Shown here piece by piece: positions 1 to 9,027 of a DNA stretch of 64,000 nt. The translations under genes were made by a program, and so were the position numbers. Under the pieces are notes generated by a model, which saw only the letters and a list, made by a program, of their open reading frames with translations, had not been told where the DNA came from and ran no database searches. Each line of letters opens with the position of its first letter. Position 1 is the first letter of the stretch. The stretch is from Acidobacteriota bacterium (lineage in GTDB: Bacteria; Acidobacteriota; Terriglobia; Terriglobales; Acidobacteriaceae), in assembly GCA_013289875.1 (NCBI GenBank), contig JABCZC010000017.1:1-64000 (forward strand), read 5' to 3'.

Positions 1-222
1 GTCAGCCTTCTGTTGATCGCTGGGCTTGAGAGGCGTGAGGGCCGTCATGTACATGTGTCCCGCCATATGCGCCATACCAGGCGTGCCAGGCTCGGACGAT
101 TTCGCCTGTTCGCTCTGCTGGTAGCCGCGAGCGATAGCAGATGTTCCAGCCACGCCAGCTATAAGACAGACGAGCGCAGTTGCGATGAAGGAGAGCCGGC
201 GAAACGACCAGGTTTCGGACAT
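1..222 (-). CDS. Exported protein of unknown function, N-terminal part only
   Basis: A reading frame starts with ATG at 222 and runs off the left edge of the window after 74 codons. The N-terminus has a basic stretch (MSETWSFRR) and then a hydrophobic segment (residues about 10-30), which looks like a signal peptide or signal anchor. A Met/His-rich stretch follows (GMAHMAGHMYM). A GAGG ribosome-binding site lies about 10 bases upstream. It is divergent from the TonB-dependent receptor gene to its right. The visible part is too short to assign a family; Met/His clusters occur in periplasmic metal-handling proteins, but that is only a hint. Confidence 0.6.
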   Translation of the reverse strand, partial: MSETWSFRRLSFIATALVCLIAGVAGTSAIARGYQQSEQAKSSEPGTPGMAHMAGHMYMTALTPLKPSDQQKAD

Positions 223-517
223 AACCTGTACCTCAAAGAGATTCTACGGAATGGGTCCAGAATCGGTTCCCGATCGTGCTTCTGCCGGCATAGACGGTGC
301 GGCAGAGTTCCAGGTTGCGATGGTGGGTCGCCGGATGGAACTGCGAACGCTTTTCGCTGTCGGGCACCCGCCACTTCAAGGCTGATTCCAGAAAAGTTAA
401 GTGCGTAAGGAAGATATAAGGCTATGTATTCTTTATGAAATCTTTGACCGGGCCATATGCCTTTGCGTGTCTGCTGGGAAGTAACCGGGAGTCTCCCGGG
501 GAGGCGAAAGAATTTTC
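223..517. other. Divergent intergenic region upstream of the TonB receptor
   Basis: This stretch of about 295 bases separates two divergent genes and must carry both promoters. The part at 390-450 is AT-richer than the surroundings and is the likeliest promoter zone. I see no clear -35/-10 pair and no small coding sequence with a ribosome-binding site. A hairpin next to the receptor's Shine-Dalgarno sequence is listed separately. Confidence 0.4.
485..504 (+). promoter_or_regulatory. Hairpin abutting the ribosome-binding site of the TonB receptor gene
   Basis: CCGGGA (485-490), loop GTC, TCCCGG (494-499) form a perfect 6-bp stem. Its 3' arm overlaps the start of the GGGGAGG Shine-Dalgarno sequence (498-504), 13 bases before the ATG at 518. 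Such a structure could limit ribosome access. Regulation is inferred; only the palindrome and its position are seen. Confidence 0.4.
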
Positions 518-3500
518 ATGTCCACTTCCCACAAATCCTACGTCGCTTCTTCATCTCTTGTAGCTCATACGGTACTGCTCCTTGAACTCAAGCGTGTTGT
601 GCTACTCGCAGAAGAGAGCAAAGGCATACAACGCCAACCGGAGCCTTCGAATGATGTCCGCGTCCGGCGGCATTCCTGGCGCAAGCTGTTTTTTCTTGGA
701 CTGCTGCTTGTGGCCAGCGGATGGAGCGCGCACGCACAATCGACATTCGGAAGTATCCGCGGAACTGTGCAGGATGACTCGGGCGCGGTGATCCCTGGAG
801 CCACCGTGGCGGTCCAATCACTGGACCAGGCGATGAGCCGTCAGACGATCACGAGCGACGCAGGAGATTTTCTGGTGGACAATCTGCAGCCCGGCCACTA
901 TTCGATCACCGTCGAGCACGCAGGCTTCGCTAAAGCGGTGGTCTCCGATGCGCAACTGGATGCCAGACAGGCGCTTCGCATCCCGGTGAATCTTACCGTG
1001 GCGCTTCAGACTACGGAAGTCGTGGTTTCGGCGGGGTCGAATCAAATCAACACGGAAGACGCCACGCTCAGCGACTCCAAAAATAATGCTCAGATTACCG
1101 AGCTGCCTTTGAATAACCGCGCAACCACCACAAGCCCCCTGGGCTCACTGGAGATTTCTGCCAACGTGCAGCAGGATAGTTCCGGCAATATCGCTCTCGG
1201 CGGGGCAAGCGCGTCGATGGTGAATTATTCGGTGGACGGCATCTCGACGAGCAATGTCAGGCAGAATGGCGCTCTTGCGGATGCGTATCCGTCGCAGGAA
1301 GGCATTGCGGCGGTGAAGATCACGTCATTCAACAACAGCGCGGAATTTTCGCAGGTGGGGGACGTGACGTTTACGACCAAGGCTGGCACCAACAATTTTC
1401 ACGGCAGCCTCTTCGAATATTTTCAAAACGACGCTCTCGATGCCGACCCGTACGGGTTCAGCGGGAAGGCTCCGAAACATTTCAATACCTTTGGAGGATC
1501 GCTCGGCGGCCCGGTGGTGATTCCCCACCTCCTCGATCTACGGAACAAGACGTTCTTTTTTGTGGACTACGAGGGGAATCGCCGTTCGACAGCGGTGGCG
1601 GAGCAGTTTCTGGTACCCACGCAGGCAGAACGCAATGGCGATCTGACCGCGCTAGGAGGTCCGATGATCGCGCTGGGTAGTATCAATCCAACGGCGACGG
1701 CATTGCTCACCTATTACCCACTGCCCAACGTCGCAGGACAATCGAACTATAACTACGAGAACTTTCAATCGACGCCGGCAAGAACGGATGGTGCGGACAT
1801 TCGCATCGACGATACGATCTCCTCCAAGCAACAGATTTATGCGCGATTCAGCCGCAAGAATATTACGGAAGACTATGCGAATCCGCTGTTGCCGGACGAT
1901 TCGGACAGCGTACACAATCGGAGCCTGCTGGTTTCGCATACTTATACGTTCAACTCTCACGTGGTGAACGAATTCAGGTTTGGCTTCACCAACGTGCTTA
2001 CCACTACGGGATTTCCCATCGAAGGAGCGGCGGCGCTCGACCAGCTTCATCTGAGCGGCGTGAATATCAGCCAGCACCCCACAACCCATGCCTTTCCGAC
2101 ATTTAACTTCAGCGCGGGAACCGGCTTTACGCCGATCGGAAGAGATAAGACCGGGCAGTCGCAGTCACATACGATGCAGTTCACCGATAACCTGACTTAT
2201 AACTCGGGCAGGCACACGTTGAAGGCCGGCTTTGACGCTCGGCGGGTACGGTATGCGGATATCGAAACTTTCCTGCCGTCTGACGACTTCGGCCTGTTCA
2301 CGTTTCAGCCGAACTTTACGGGCAATGCCTTCGGGGATTTCCTGATTGGGACTCCAACCACTCTATTTTTTGCGGTTTCAAGCCCCGATGTAGCGGGCAC
2401 GGCGTGGCAATACAGCGTGTTCGCGCAGGATACTTATCAGATCAACAGCCGGCTTACGCTGAACTATGGCCTGCGCTGGCAGGTGTTGCCCGGTTTCCAG
2501 GAAGACGGGGGCAATCTGGCGAATTTCGACCAGAGAAACAACTCGATTGTGGTTCCGAACCAGCTGTCTTCTTATCTGGCCAAACAAAATATCGAAGGCT
2601 CGAACGTAGCGTTCCAGGAGTCGTTCAACGCCTGCAATCTAAACTACACGGCGCTTCCCTGCTCTAACTACGTCACGGCGAGCCAGGATCATTTGCCGCA
2701 GTCGCTGCGAAATACCTATAAGGGCGACTTCCAGCCGCGCGTGTCGATTGCGTGGAGGCCCTTCAACGATACGAAGACGGTGGTTCGCGCGGGCTTTGGC
2801 ATCTTCACGATTACAAATCTCGGGCCGTTGTCGTTCAATAACAGCGGCAACCCCACGTCGGCGCTGCATACCTACACCAATACGACGACGGCGGGCGGAA
2901 CTCCGCTGATCCAGTTCCCGAATACGGCACCGCCAAGTACCGGAATCCAATATGGCGGTGGCGGCCTGGACCAGGGCGTCGATCCGAACTACCGCGACCC
3001 GCAGGCCAGCCAGTGGAACTTGACGGTAGAGCGGCAGGTGGGCAGCAGCGATAGTTTTCGCGTGAGCTACGTAGGCATGCATACCTACCGGTTAAGTATC
3101 ACGGAAGACCTGAACCAGATTCCGGCGAGCACGACACCGTACCAGACGACGCAGGCGAGTCCGTATGTCGATCCGCGCGCGCCCTATCACAACTGGTTCA
3201 CGCTCTACAGCACGTTCAACGCAGGCACGGCGAACTACGACGCTCTTGAGCTGGAGATGACCCACAGGATGGCGCACGGATTGTACTTCGACGCGAACTA
3301 TACGCTGGCGAAGAACCTGGCGGATAACCAGGGTGATACTCCGACGGCATTTGCCGGAGAGGTGAACTACGGCATTCCTATCGCGGACCGCTTCCACGTT
3401 CTCAGCGACTACGGGAATGTCGAGGGCACGCGGCGGCAACGCTTCCTGCTGTCTGGTGTCTGGCAGGTTCCGGTTGGCGCAGGACGCGCATATCTAAACA

Positions 3501-4003
3501 GTGGCGGGTGGAGGAATGCACTGTTGGGCGGATGGGAGATGACCAACGTGACTCTGCTCGAGACCGGACCGTGGCTGACTCCGAATATCAGCGGTTCCTA
3601 TGATCAGTCGAATACGGACGTAGTGAATCGCGGCGCATTCCTGCGGCCGGATCAGGTGTCGAAAGATGTTTATCGGGGGCAATCACGCGCTCAGTACTTC
3701 AACTTGGCGGCCTTTTCTCCGACTCCGGCGGGCGCTGGGCGGTTTGGCGATGCGGGAGTGGGGATTCTGCAGGGACCGGGGACGGAGGCGGTCAGCCTGG
3801 GCGTGGCCAAGGTGTTCAGCGTCACGGAGCGGGTGCATGTGCGCTTCGAGTCAACGTTTACCAATGTGCTGAATCACACGAACTTTGCTCCTCCGGCGAC
3901 GCAGATCGACAACACGGCGACGTTCGGGGTTCTCAGCGCTCCGCAGACAGCGGAGAATGCCGGGAATCGGACGGGGCAGTTGGCGTTGAGGGTGGATTTC
4001 TGA
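518..4003 (+). CDS. TonB-dependent receptor, Oar-like, with carboxypeptidase-regulatory-like N-terminal domain
   Basis: 1161-residue outer-membrane receptor. After a long cytoplasmic-looking leader of about 45 residues comes a basic and hydrophobic signal segment ending near AHAQ (residues about 50-75). The next 90 residues form a carboxypeptidase-regulatory-like (CarboxypepD_reg) Ig fold (FGSIRGTVQDDSGAVIPGATV), then a plug domain (about 165-300, with VDGISTSNVRQNG) and a large beta-barrel ending in Phe (LALRVDF), as outer-membrane proteins do. This architecture is typical of the expanded Oar-like receptors of Acidobacteria, thought to import large carbon substrates. No substrate can be inferred. 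The start at 518 is supported by GGGGAGG, although the leader before the signal peptide is unusually long. Confidence 0.93.
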   Translation: MSTSHKSYVASSSLVAHTVLLLELKRVVLLAEESKGIQRQPEPSNDVRVRRHSWRKLFFLGLLLVASGWSAHAQSTFGSIRGTVQDDSGAVIPGATVAVQSLDQAMSRQTITSDAGDFLVDNLQPGHYSITVEHAGFAKAVVSDAQLDARQALRIPVNLTVALQTTEVVVSAGSNQINTEDATLSDSKNNAQITELPLNNRATTTSPLGSLEISANVQQDSSGNIALGGASASMVNYSVDGISTSNVRQNGALADAYPSQEGIAAVKITSFNNSAEFSQVGDVTFTTKAGTNNFHGSLFEYFQNDALDADPYGFSGKAPKHFNTFGGSLGGPVVIPHLLDLRNKTFFFVDYEGNRRSTAVAEQFLVPTQAERNGDLTALGGPMIALGSINPTATALLTYYPLPNVAGQSNYNYENFQSTPARTDGADIRIDDTISSKQQIYARFSRKNITEDYANPLLPDDSDSVHNRSLLVSHTYTFNSHVVNEFRFGFTNVLTTTGFPIEGAAALDQLHLSGVNISQHPTTHAFPTFNFSAGTGFTPIGRDKTGQSQSHTMQFTDNLTYNSGRHTLKAGFDARRVRYADIETFLPSDDFGLFTFQPNFTGNAFGDFLIGTPTTLFFAVSSPDVAGTAWQYSVFAQDTYQINSRLTLNYGLRWQVLPGFQEDGGNLANFDQRNNSIVVPNQLSSYLAKQNIEGSNVAFQESFNACNLNYTALPCSNYVTASQDHLPQSLRNTYKGDFQPRVSIAWRPFNDTKTVVRAGFGIFTITNLGPLSFNNSGNPTSALHTYTNTTTAGGTPLIQFPNTAPPSTGIQYGGGGLDQGVDPNYRDPQASQWNLTVERQVGSSDSFRVSYVGMHTYRLSITEDLNQIPASTTPYQTTQASPYVDPRAPYHNWFTLYSTFNAGTANYDALELEMTHRMAHGLYFDANYTLAKNLADNQGDTPTAFAGEVNYGIPIADRFHVLSDYGNVEGTRRQRFLLSGVWQVPVGAGRAYLNSGGWRNALLGGWEMTNVTLLETGPWLTPNISGSYDQSNTDVVNRGAFLRPDQVSKDVYRGQSRAQYFNLAAFSPTPAGAGRFGDAGVGILQGPGTEAVSLGVAKVFSVTERVHVRFESTFTNVLNHTNFAPPATQIDNTATFGVLSAPQTAENAGNRTGQLALRVDF

Positions 4004-4032
4004 GGCAGGGATTAGCGATTGGGGATTAGAAA

Positions 4033-4058
4033 CCCACGTTCGGAAATCCGGACGTGGG
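4033..4058. repeat. REP-like palindromic repeat, copy 1
   Basis: CCCACGTTCGG (4033-4043), loop AAAT, CCGGACGTGGG (4048-4058). The arms form an 11-bp stem with one G-T wobble, followed by GGCACCC. Related palindromes occur at 17746-17772, 17798-17821 and near 51109-51133. This copy sits between two convergent genes and is preceded by a GGGATTAG-type repeat (4006-4030). Confidence 0.7.
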
Positions 4059-4073
4059 GGCACCCGGCAGGTC

Positions 4074-4580
4074 TTACCAAATATCCAGAACACCGTTATG
4101 TTTGGCGCTCTCGCAAACGAAGCTCACCATCTGCTGAGCGTCTGCCTCCCCTCCCCCCACAGCGATGCCTTCCGGATCTCGTAGAGTAAAGGACTGACCT
4201 AGAATGGTTGGGCGGTACTCAATGAGAAGCTTCCAGATTTCTTGTTTATTAGTGGGAGTGAGATATTCAGGTCGTATAAGTTGCTTCTCTCCCGAATCCA
4301 CTTGCAATTTGACGTCTCTGCACTCAGGTGTCGCCATAAACGCCCTTGAGAAATCGTTTAGGAAGTTTGCTTCACCATCTATCACTTGTCTCTGACAAGA
4401 ATCGCGAATCTCCATGGCGCACGGGAACGCTGCTATTCCTGCTTTTCTTGATCCTTCCTCGTCATAGACAACAATGAGTGGTCCTCGGGAACAAGCCTGT
4501 ATAGAACAAACAGTGATCGCAAGCCCGATCCCCGCGAGGAATGGGGTACAGCGGACCAAGTGACGATGCGTTAATCGCAT
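4074..4580 (-). CDS. Putative lipoprotein of unknown function
   Basis: 168 residues with a basic N-terminus, a hydrophobic stretch and a lipobox-like SIQAC-S near residue 30, so it is probably a lipid-anchored envelope protein. The rest (several Cys, no repeat) matches no family I recognise. It starts only 6 bp after the sucA stop codon on the same strand, which suggests cotranscription. However, its base composition is visibly less GC-rich than sucA, so it may be a later insertion into the operon tail. It converges with the TonB receptor gene across a REP-like repeat. Confidence 0.75.
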   Translation of the reverse strand: MRLTHRHLVRCTPFLAGIGLAITVCSIQACSRGPLIVVYDEEGSRKAGIAAFPCAMEIRDSCQRQVIDGEANFLNDFSRAFMATPECRDVKLQVDSGEKQLIRPEYLTPTNKQEIWKLLIEYRPTILGQSFTLRDPEGIAVGGGEADAQQMVSFVCESAKHNGVLDIW

Positions 4581-4586
4581 GACGGC

Positions 4587-7109
4587 CTAGCGCGTGATCT
4601 TTTCCTGGAGGCCGGGGCCCAGGGCCAGCTCGATGAGCGTGCGCTGCTCCATTTCGTGGGCCTTGGCTGAGCCGGTTGCCGGGCTGGCGGCGGCGGAGCG
4701 CTTGATGCTGAGCACCTGCCGGTCGCTGGCGAGACGGCGAAGGCGCGGCATGACAAAGGAGTGCGCGCCCATGTTCTCGGGCTCTTCCTGAACCCAGATG
4801 ATTTCGTGGGCGTCGGGATGGGCGGCGATTGCGGCGGCAAGTTCGGCTTCGGGCCACGGATAAAGTTGCTCGAGGAAGATGATGCCGGTGGTGCCGTCGC
4901 CGCGCTTCTGGCGTTCGACGCGCAGTTCGTGCCCGATTTTTCCGGTGCAGATGAGCAGGCGCCAAGCGCTCGCGATGCCGGTTTCGGGCAGGACATTCTG
5001 AAAGTGCGGCAGCGTGAGGTCTTCGATCGGCGAGACTGCGTCAGGATGGCGCAGCATGCTCTTGGGCGTGAAGACAATGAGCGGCTTCCGCCACTTTTGC
5101 AGGGCCTGACGGCGCAGAAGATGGAAATACTGCGCGGCAGTGGATGGCTGGCAGACTTGAATGTTGTCGTGGGCTGTGAGCTGGAGATAGCGCTCGATGC
5201 GCGCGCTGGAGTGTTCCGGACCCTGGCCTTCGTAGCCATGGGGCAGGAGCAGGACGATGCCGCTGAGCAGGCCCCACTTGTCTTCGCCGGCGGAGATGAA
5301 CTGGTCGATGACGATCTGCGCGCCGTTGGCAAAGTCACCGAACTGTGCTTCCCAGAGGACGAGGGTCTCGGGAGAGTCGCGGCTGTATCCGTACTCGAAG
5401 CCAAGCACGCCGGCCTCGGAGAGGATGGAGTTGTAGATGTCGAAGTGGGCCTGCTGCGGGGAGAGATTACCGAGGGGAATCCAGGGCTGCTCGTTCTCGA
5501 CATCGATGAGCACGGCGTGGCGATGGTTGAAGGTACCGCGCTGACTGTCCTGGCCGCTGAAGCGCACTGGGGTGCCCGCAGTGAGGAGAGAACCGAAGGC
5601 AACGCCTTCGGCCATACCGTAATCGAAGGTACGCTTGCCCTGTCCCATCTCAGCGCGCTGCTCTAATAGCTTCTTGATTTTCGGGTGGACGTGGAAGCTT
5701 TCAGGGTAGGAGGTGAGGCCCCGCGCGATGGTATTGATCTGCTCGCGGGAGAGACCGGTTTCGACGGCGTATTCCGGCTTCCATGGGCCTCCCTTGAAGG
5801 ACGACCAGTATTCAGGCAGGCGCGACAGGTGAGGCATCTTCTGCATGGTGGTGGCGGTCTTCTGCGCCTGAGTGAATTCGGACTGAAGGTCGCGTACTTG
5901 AGCGGAGATATTGACGCCGAGTTGCTTTGCGTAAAGCTCGGAGAGCGGCGGATGGTTCTTGATGCGGCTGTAGCGCAGGGGCTGGGTGATGGTGGGATCG
6001 TCGACCTCGGAGTGGCCGTGACGGCGATAACCGATGAGGTCGATCACGACGTCGCTATGGAACGTGTGGCGATATTCGGCGGCAAGAGCAGCGATGCGCA
6101 CGACGGCGGCCGGATCTTCAGCGTTGACGTGGAAGATGGGGATGGGCAGACGGCGCGCGAGATCGGAGGAGAAGCGCGTGGAGTTCGACTCGTCGGGTTC
6201 GGCTGTAAAGCCAATGAGGTTGTTGACGATGATCTGGATGGTACCGCCGACAGAAAAGCCTTCGACTTCGGCGAGATTCATGGTCTCGGCCCAGATGCCC
6301 TGGCCCGCGAAGGCGGCGTCTCCGTGAATGGTGACGGGCAGGACGAGTTCCATGCCGTCTGCGCCAGCGCGGATCTGCTTGGCGCGCGTGCGGCCCATGG
6401 CGACAGGATCGACAGCTTCAAGGTGGCTGGGGTTCGAGACCAAGTGCAGGGCGACCCACTCGTCGTTGCGCGTGTGAAAAACGCCGGTGGCTCCGACGTG
6501 ATACTTCACGTCCCCGCCGCCGAGAATGCTGCGCGGATTGACGTCTTCAAATTTGGAAAAGATGTCGGCAGCGGGCTTGCCGAGCGTGTTGACCATGACG
6601 CTGAGGCGTCCGCGGTGGCTCATGGCCATGACTGCGGTTTGCACGCCGAGTTCCGCGGAGTGGTTGAGCAACTCGTCGAGAAACGGGATGAGGGCGGTGA
6701 CGCCTTCGAGGGAAAAGCGCTTGGTGCCAAGATAGCGCGACTGAATGACCTGCTCGAAGATATCGGCGCGCGTGAGCAGGTCGAGAACGTGGTGCTGCGC
6801 GGCTTCGTCGATGGCCAGCGGGGCGGACTCGAAGCGCTGGGCAATCCAGTCGCGACGTTCGGCCGAATGGATATGCATAAACTCCGCACCGACTGTGGAG
6901 CAGTAGTAGCGGCGGGCTTCGACCGCATCCGGACCGGCGAGATCAAGCTCGGGAACGCGGACAGGCGAAAGATACTGATCGAGTGGATCGAGTTGCGCCT
7001 GGAGGTAGCCCCAGCGACGGAAGGCGTCGAAAACCTGATCGCGTTGGGAGGTTTGTTGTCTGGTGGGTCGGGGTTCGGTGGGTGGTGTTGCCAGCCTGGT
7101 TGCGCTCAT
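4587..7109 (-). CDS. sucA: 2-oxoglutarate dehydrogenase E1 component
   Basis: 840 residues. Thiamine-diphosphate-dependent E1 subunit that decarboxylates 2-oxoglutarate and passes the succinyl group to the lipoyl domain of E2 in the TCA cycle. Visible signatures include MAMSHRGRLSVMVNTLGKP, IHGDAAFAGQGIWAETMNL (ThDP/Mg binding), SGQDSQRGTFNHRHAVL and PLGNLSPQQAHFDIYNS. It is shorter than the E. coli enzyme (about 930). The N-terminus keeps the short E2-binding-like segment (AFRRWGYLQAQLDPL). No sucB or lpd neighbours are present, so the E2/E3 genes lie elsewhere. The opposite strand carries long open frames that are only GC-driven shadows. Confidence 0.97.
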   Translation of the reverse strand: MSATRLATPPTEPRPTRQQTSQRDQVFDAFRRWGYLQAQLDPLDQYLSPVRVPELDLAGPDAVEARRYYCSTVGAEFMHIHSAERRDWIAQRFESAPLAIDEAAQHHVLDLLTRADIFEQVIQSRYLGTKRFSLEGVTALIPFLDELLNHSAELGVQTAVMAMSHRGRLSVMVNTLGKPAADIFSKFEDVNPRSILGGGDVKYHVGATGVFHTRNDEWVALHLVSNPSHLEAVDPVAMGRTRAKQIRAGADGMELVLPVTIHGDAAFAGQGIWAETMNLAEVEGFSVGGTIQIIVNNLIGFTAEPDESNSTRFSSDLARRLPIPIFHVNAEDPAAVVRIAALAAEYRHTFHSDVVIDLIGYRRHGHSEVDDPTITQPLRYSRIKNHPPLSELYAKQLGVNISAQVRDLQSEFTQAQKTATTMQKMPHLSRLPEYWSSFKGGPWKPEYAVETGLSREQINTIARGLTSYPESFHVHPKIKKLLEQRAEMGQGKRTFDYGMAEGVAFGSLLTAGTPVRFSGQDSQRGTFNHRHAVLIDVENEQPWIPLGNLSPQQAHFDIYNSILSEAGVLGFEYGYSRDSPETLVLWEAQFGDFANGAQIVIDQFISAGEDKWGLLSGIVLLLPHGYEGQGPEHSSARIERYLQLTAHDNIQVCQPSTAAQYFHLLRRQALQKWRKPLIVFTPKSMLRHPDAVSPIEDLTLPHFQNVLPETGIASAWRLLICTGKIGHELRVERQKRGDGTTGIIFLEQLYPWPEAELAAAIAAHPDAHEIIWVQEEPENMGAHSFVMPRLRRLASDRQVLSIKRSAAASPATGSAKAHEMEQRTLIELALGPGLQEKITR

Positions 7110-7312
7110 ATTAATTCTGCTAGCAGGCGCGTAGGGCGAAGAAAGGCCCCGTGCTCGATGTTGCTCAAAACACCGCGCTGCATCGCAACTCTTATTTTAC
7201 AGCTTTGGCCAGCGAGGGCGGAAATCGCGCGCGCTTGAAATCGCCGGGAGGTCCAAAAGAGATACGGTGGTTCGTTGTGGGCAGCAGCTTACATTAGTAA
7301 GGGAGTGTGAGC

Positions 7313-7966
7313 ATGCGTATTTCATGGCGGCTATGGCTGCGGTTGGCGGTGGTGGCGGCGGCGATAGCAATTCTCTGGGTGCGGATCGCATCGCAACACC
7401 GCACAAAGCCGCCGGCAATCACCGACCTGGCGAAGACGAATCCACTGAACCAGCCGGGCGGCGGGCCGGCTCCGGCAGAGGGCTATGAGGTTTACTCCGC
7501 CCTATATCAGGCTCCGACGCCGGAACCGCTGGTGTTCGCGGAGAATTCGACGACCGACATTCCGCAACTGGACGGGAGCTGCCTGAAGCCTTCCACGCCG
7601 GAAGAGCATGAGATGGCGGATGCATTTGTGGCAGCGAATCGGCAAAGCCATCGCTGGGAGCAGAAATTCTCCATTCCGCAAGGCTATCGGCTGCTTTCGC
7701 ATGACGAAGCGGGACAGGTGCTGGGTTGCCTGTCGACGCATGGGCGCGATGCTGCGGCGTGCGAAGGCTATAAGGGGATCCGGCATGTGCGCTACCTGGG
7801 TGTTCCGGGATTTGACCAGGCACATGCAAGGGCGCTGGTGTCGGTGATCAAGAGCTGTGGCGGTTTTTGCGGAAGTGGCGGGATTTTCGCGGTCGACGAG
7901 GCCGGAAACACATGGAAGCGCGCGGCGACGACGGACTTCACGCGCGACTGCAGCTGGATGTACTAG
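7313..7966 (+). CDS. Membrane-anchored or exported protein of unknown function
   Basis: 217 residues. The start at ATG 7313 is set by GGGAG seven bases upstream; a GTG six bases earlier is too close to that site. Residues 5-25 are a hydrophobic signal anchor (LWLRLAVVAAAIAILWV), followed by a Pro/Gly-rich linker and a soluble domain with five Cys, including CGGFCGSGG near the C-terminus and a final DCSWMY. The Cys pattern suggests disulfides in the periplasm. No family recognised. The next gene starts 19 bp downstream, so the two probably form an operon. Confidence 0.75.
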   Translation: MRISWRLWLRLAVVAAAIAILWVRIASQHRTKPPAITDLAKTNPLNQPGGGPAPAEGYEVYSALYQAPTPEPLVFAENSTTDIPQLDGSCLKPSTPEEHEMADAFVAANRQSHRWEQKFSIPQGYRLLSHDEAGQVLGCLSTHGRDAAACEGYKGIRHVRYLGVPGFDQAHARALVSVIKSCGGFCGSGGIFAVDEAGNTWKRAATTDFTRDCSWMY

Positions 7967-7985
7967 GTGCGTACTGGGAGAAAGC

Positions 7986-8849
7986 GTGAGGGCACGGAGT
8001 TTTTCTGGTTGTGTGATCGCGGTGATGATGATGTCGGGCTGCGCGGCTCATCGGGCGGCGACAGCGCCGGTTAATGCTGCACCGGTGGTAGTGGCAGAAG
8101 CTGTGCGCGAAGCTGCACCCAACGACTATATGCGGGTGGGTTTTCTGCCTTTGGGAGCTTCGGTAACGAGTATTGCGAAGCCGGGGGCTCTGCGTGGATT
8201 TGTAACGGCGACGGTGCTGTATTCTCCGCCACTAATTGTTGAGGATTATCCGAAATTTTCGGGGCTGGAGAACGACGACAGCAAGGTGCTGGTAGCGATG
8301 CGATGCAAGCCGCCCAATCCGGAGAAGGCGGATGCGGTGTTGGCGACGTGGCCGAATGTCTTCGCTGCGGTTAAGCGCGATGTTCCGCTGGCCGCGGGCG
8401 ATTGCGATTCAACTCCGCTGGACCCGGGCAAGCAAGTGGCGTGCTATGCACAGGCGTTCAGCGATCCGGCGGAGACGGTGGTTCCTGCTTCACTGGCGCG
8501 GACGTTCAGTTATGCGGGCACGCTGTATGACGGCAATCATGCGGCACTTGCGACCTGGCTGCAACAGAATTACGGGATCTATCCGGCGTTTGCCGGGACG
8601 GGATATTCGGTCAAGGATTCCTACTCGATTGACAAGCAGCCGATGACATCGCAGGAAATTCTGGTGAAATCGGTGTCATCGGAGTACATCCTGAAGAACG
8701 TCTCGCTCGCGGACGCCGGGTGTCGGTGTATTTCGGTTACGCCGTATGTAGGGCGAGCAAACGACCGGCTTGATCCGGAGTTTATTGAACAAGCCGGCGG
8801 CAATGGCGTGTGCAAGTCAGTGGAGCGGCTGGGAGTGGCGGCTCACTGA
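7986..8849 (+). CDS. Putative lipoprotein of unknown function
   Basis: 287 residues from GTG 7986, with GGGAG five bases upstream. The N-terminus VRARSFSGCVIAVMMMSGC carries a lipobox (MSG-C), so the mature protein is probably lipid anchored. The remaining domain has paired Cys (AGCRCISV) and no recognisable family motif. It lies 19 bp after another exported unknown and ends before a short non-coding stretch with a hairpin. Both genes may be a lineage-specific envelope pair. Confidence 0.75.
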   Translation: MRARSFSGCVIAVMMMSGCAAHRAATAPVNAAPVVVAEAVREAAPNDYMRVGFLPLGASVTSIAKPGALRGFVTATVLYSPPLIVEDYPKFSGLENDDSKVLVAMRCKPPNPEKADAVLATWPNVFAAVKRDVPLAAGDCDSTPLDPGKQVACYAQAFSDPAETVVPASLARTFSYAGTLYDGNHAALATWLQQNYGIYPAFAGTGYSVKDSYSIDKQPMTSQEILVKSVSSEYILKNVSLADAGCRCISVTPYVGRANDRLDPEFIEQAGGNGVCKSVERLGVAAH

Positions 8850-8858
8850 GATTGGCCC

Positions 8859-8899
8859 CGTTCTGCGTTGCCGGCTGGTTTTTCGGCGAAGGCAGAACG
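8859..8899. other. Imperfect hairpin downstream of the lipoprotein gene
   Basis: CGTTCTGC (8859-8866) pairs with GCAGAACG (8892-8899), with further inner pairing (GCCG/CGGC). No T-run follows, so this is not a standard intrinsic terminator. It could stabilise the 3' end of the 7313-8849 transcript. Confidence 0.3.
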
Positions 8900-9027
8900 C
8901 TGAGGCAGTGAACGTGTGGACGGTTGGGGAACGGTTCGGCGGGAACGGCTGGTTGAGGACAGGGCTCGATACCATGCTGCCGCCCAATCCGCATCCGGAC
9001 GCCGTTGTCAGACGCTCCGGTCGCGGC

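Noticed and set aside
13-408. A plus-strand frame at the left edge (131 codons)
   Set aside because: Arg/Cys-rich shadow of the minus-strand exported protein and the intergenic region.
5685-7238. A 517-codon open frame antisense to sucA
   Set aside because: It mirrors the sucA codon pattern in high-GC DNA, has a composition rich in Gly/Asp/Val/Arg with no family signature, and has no ribosome-binding site. It is a shadow.
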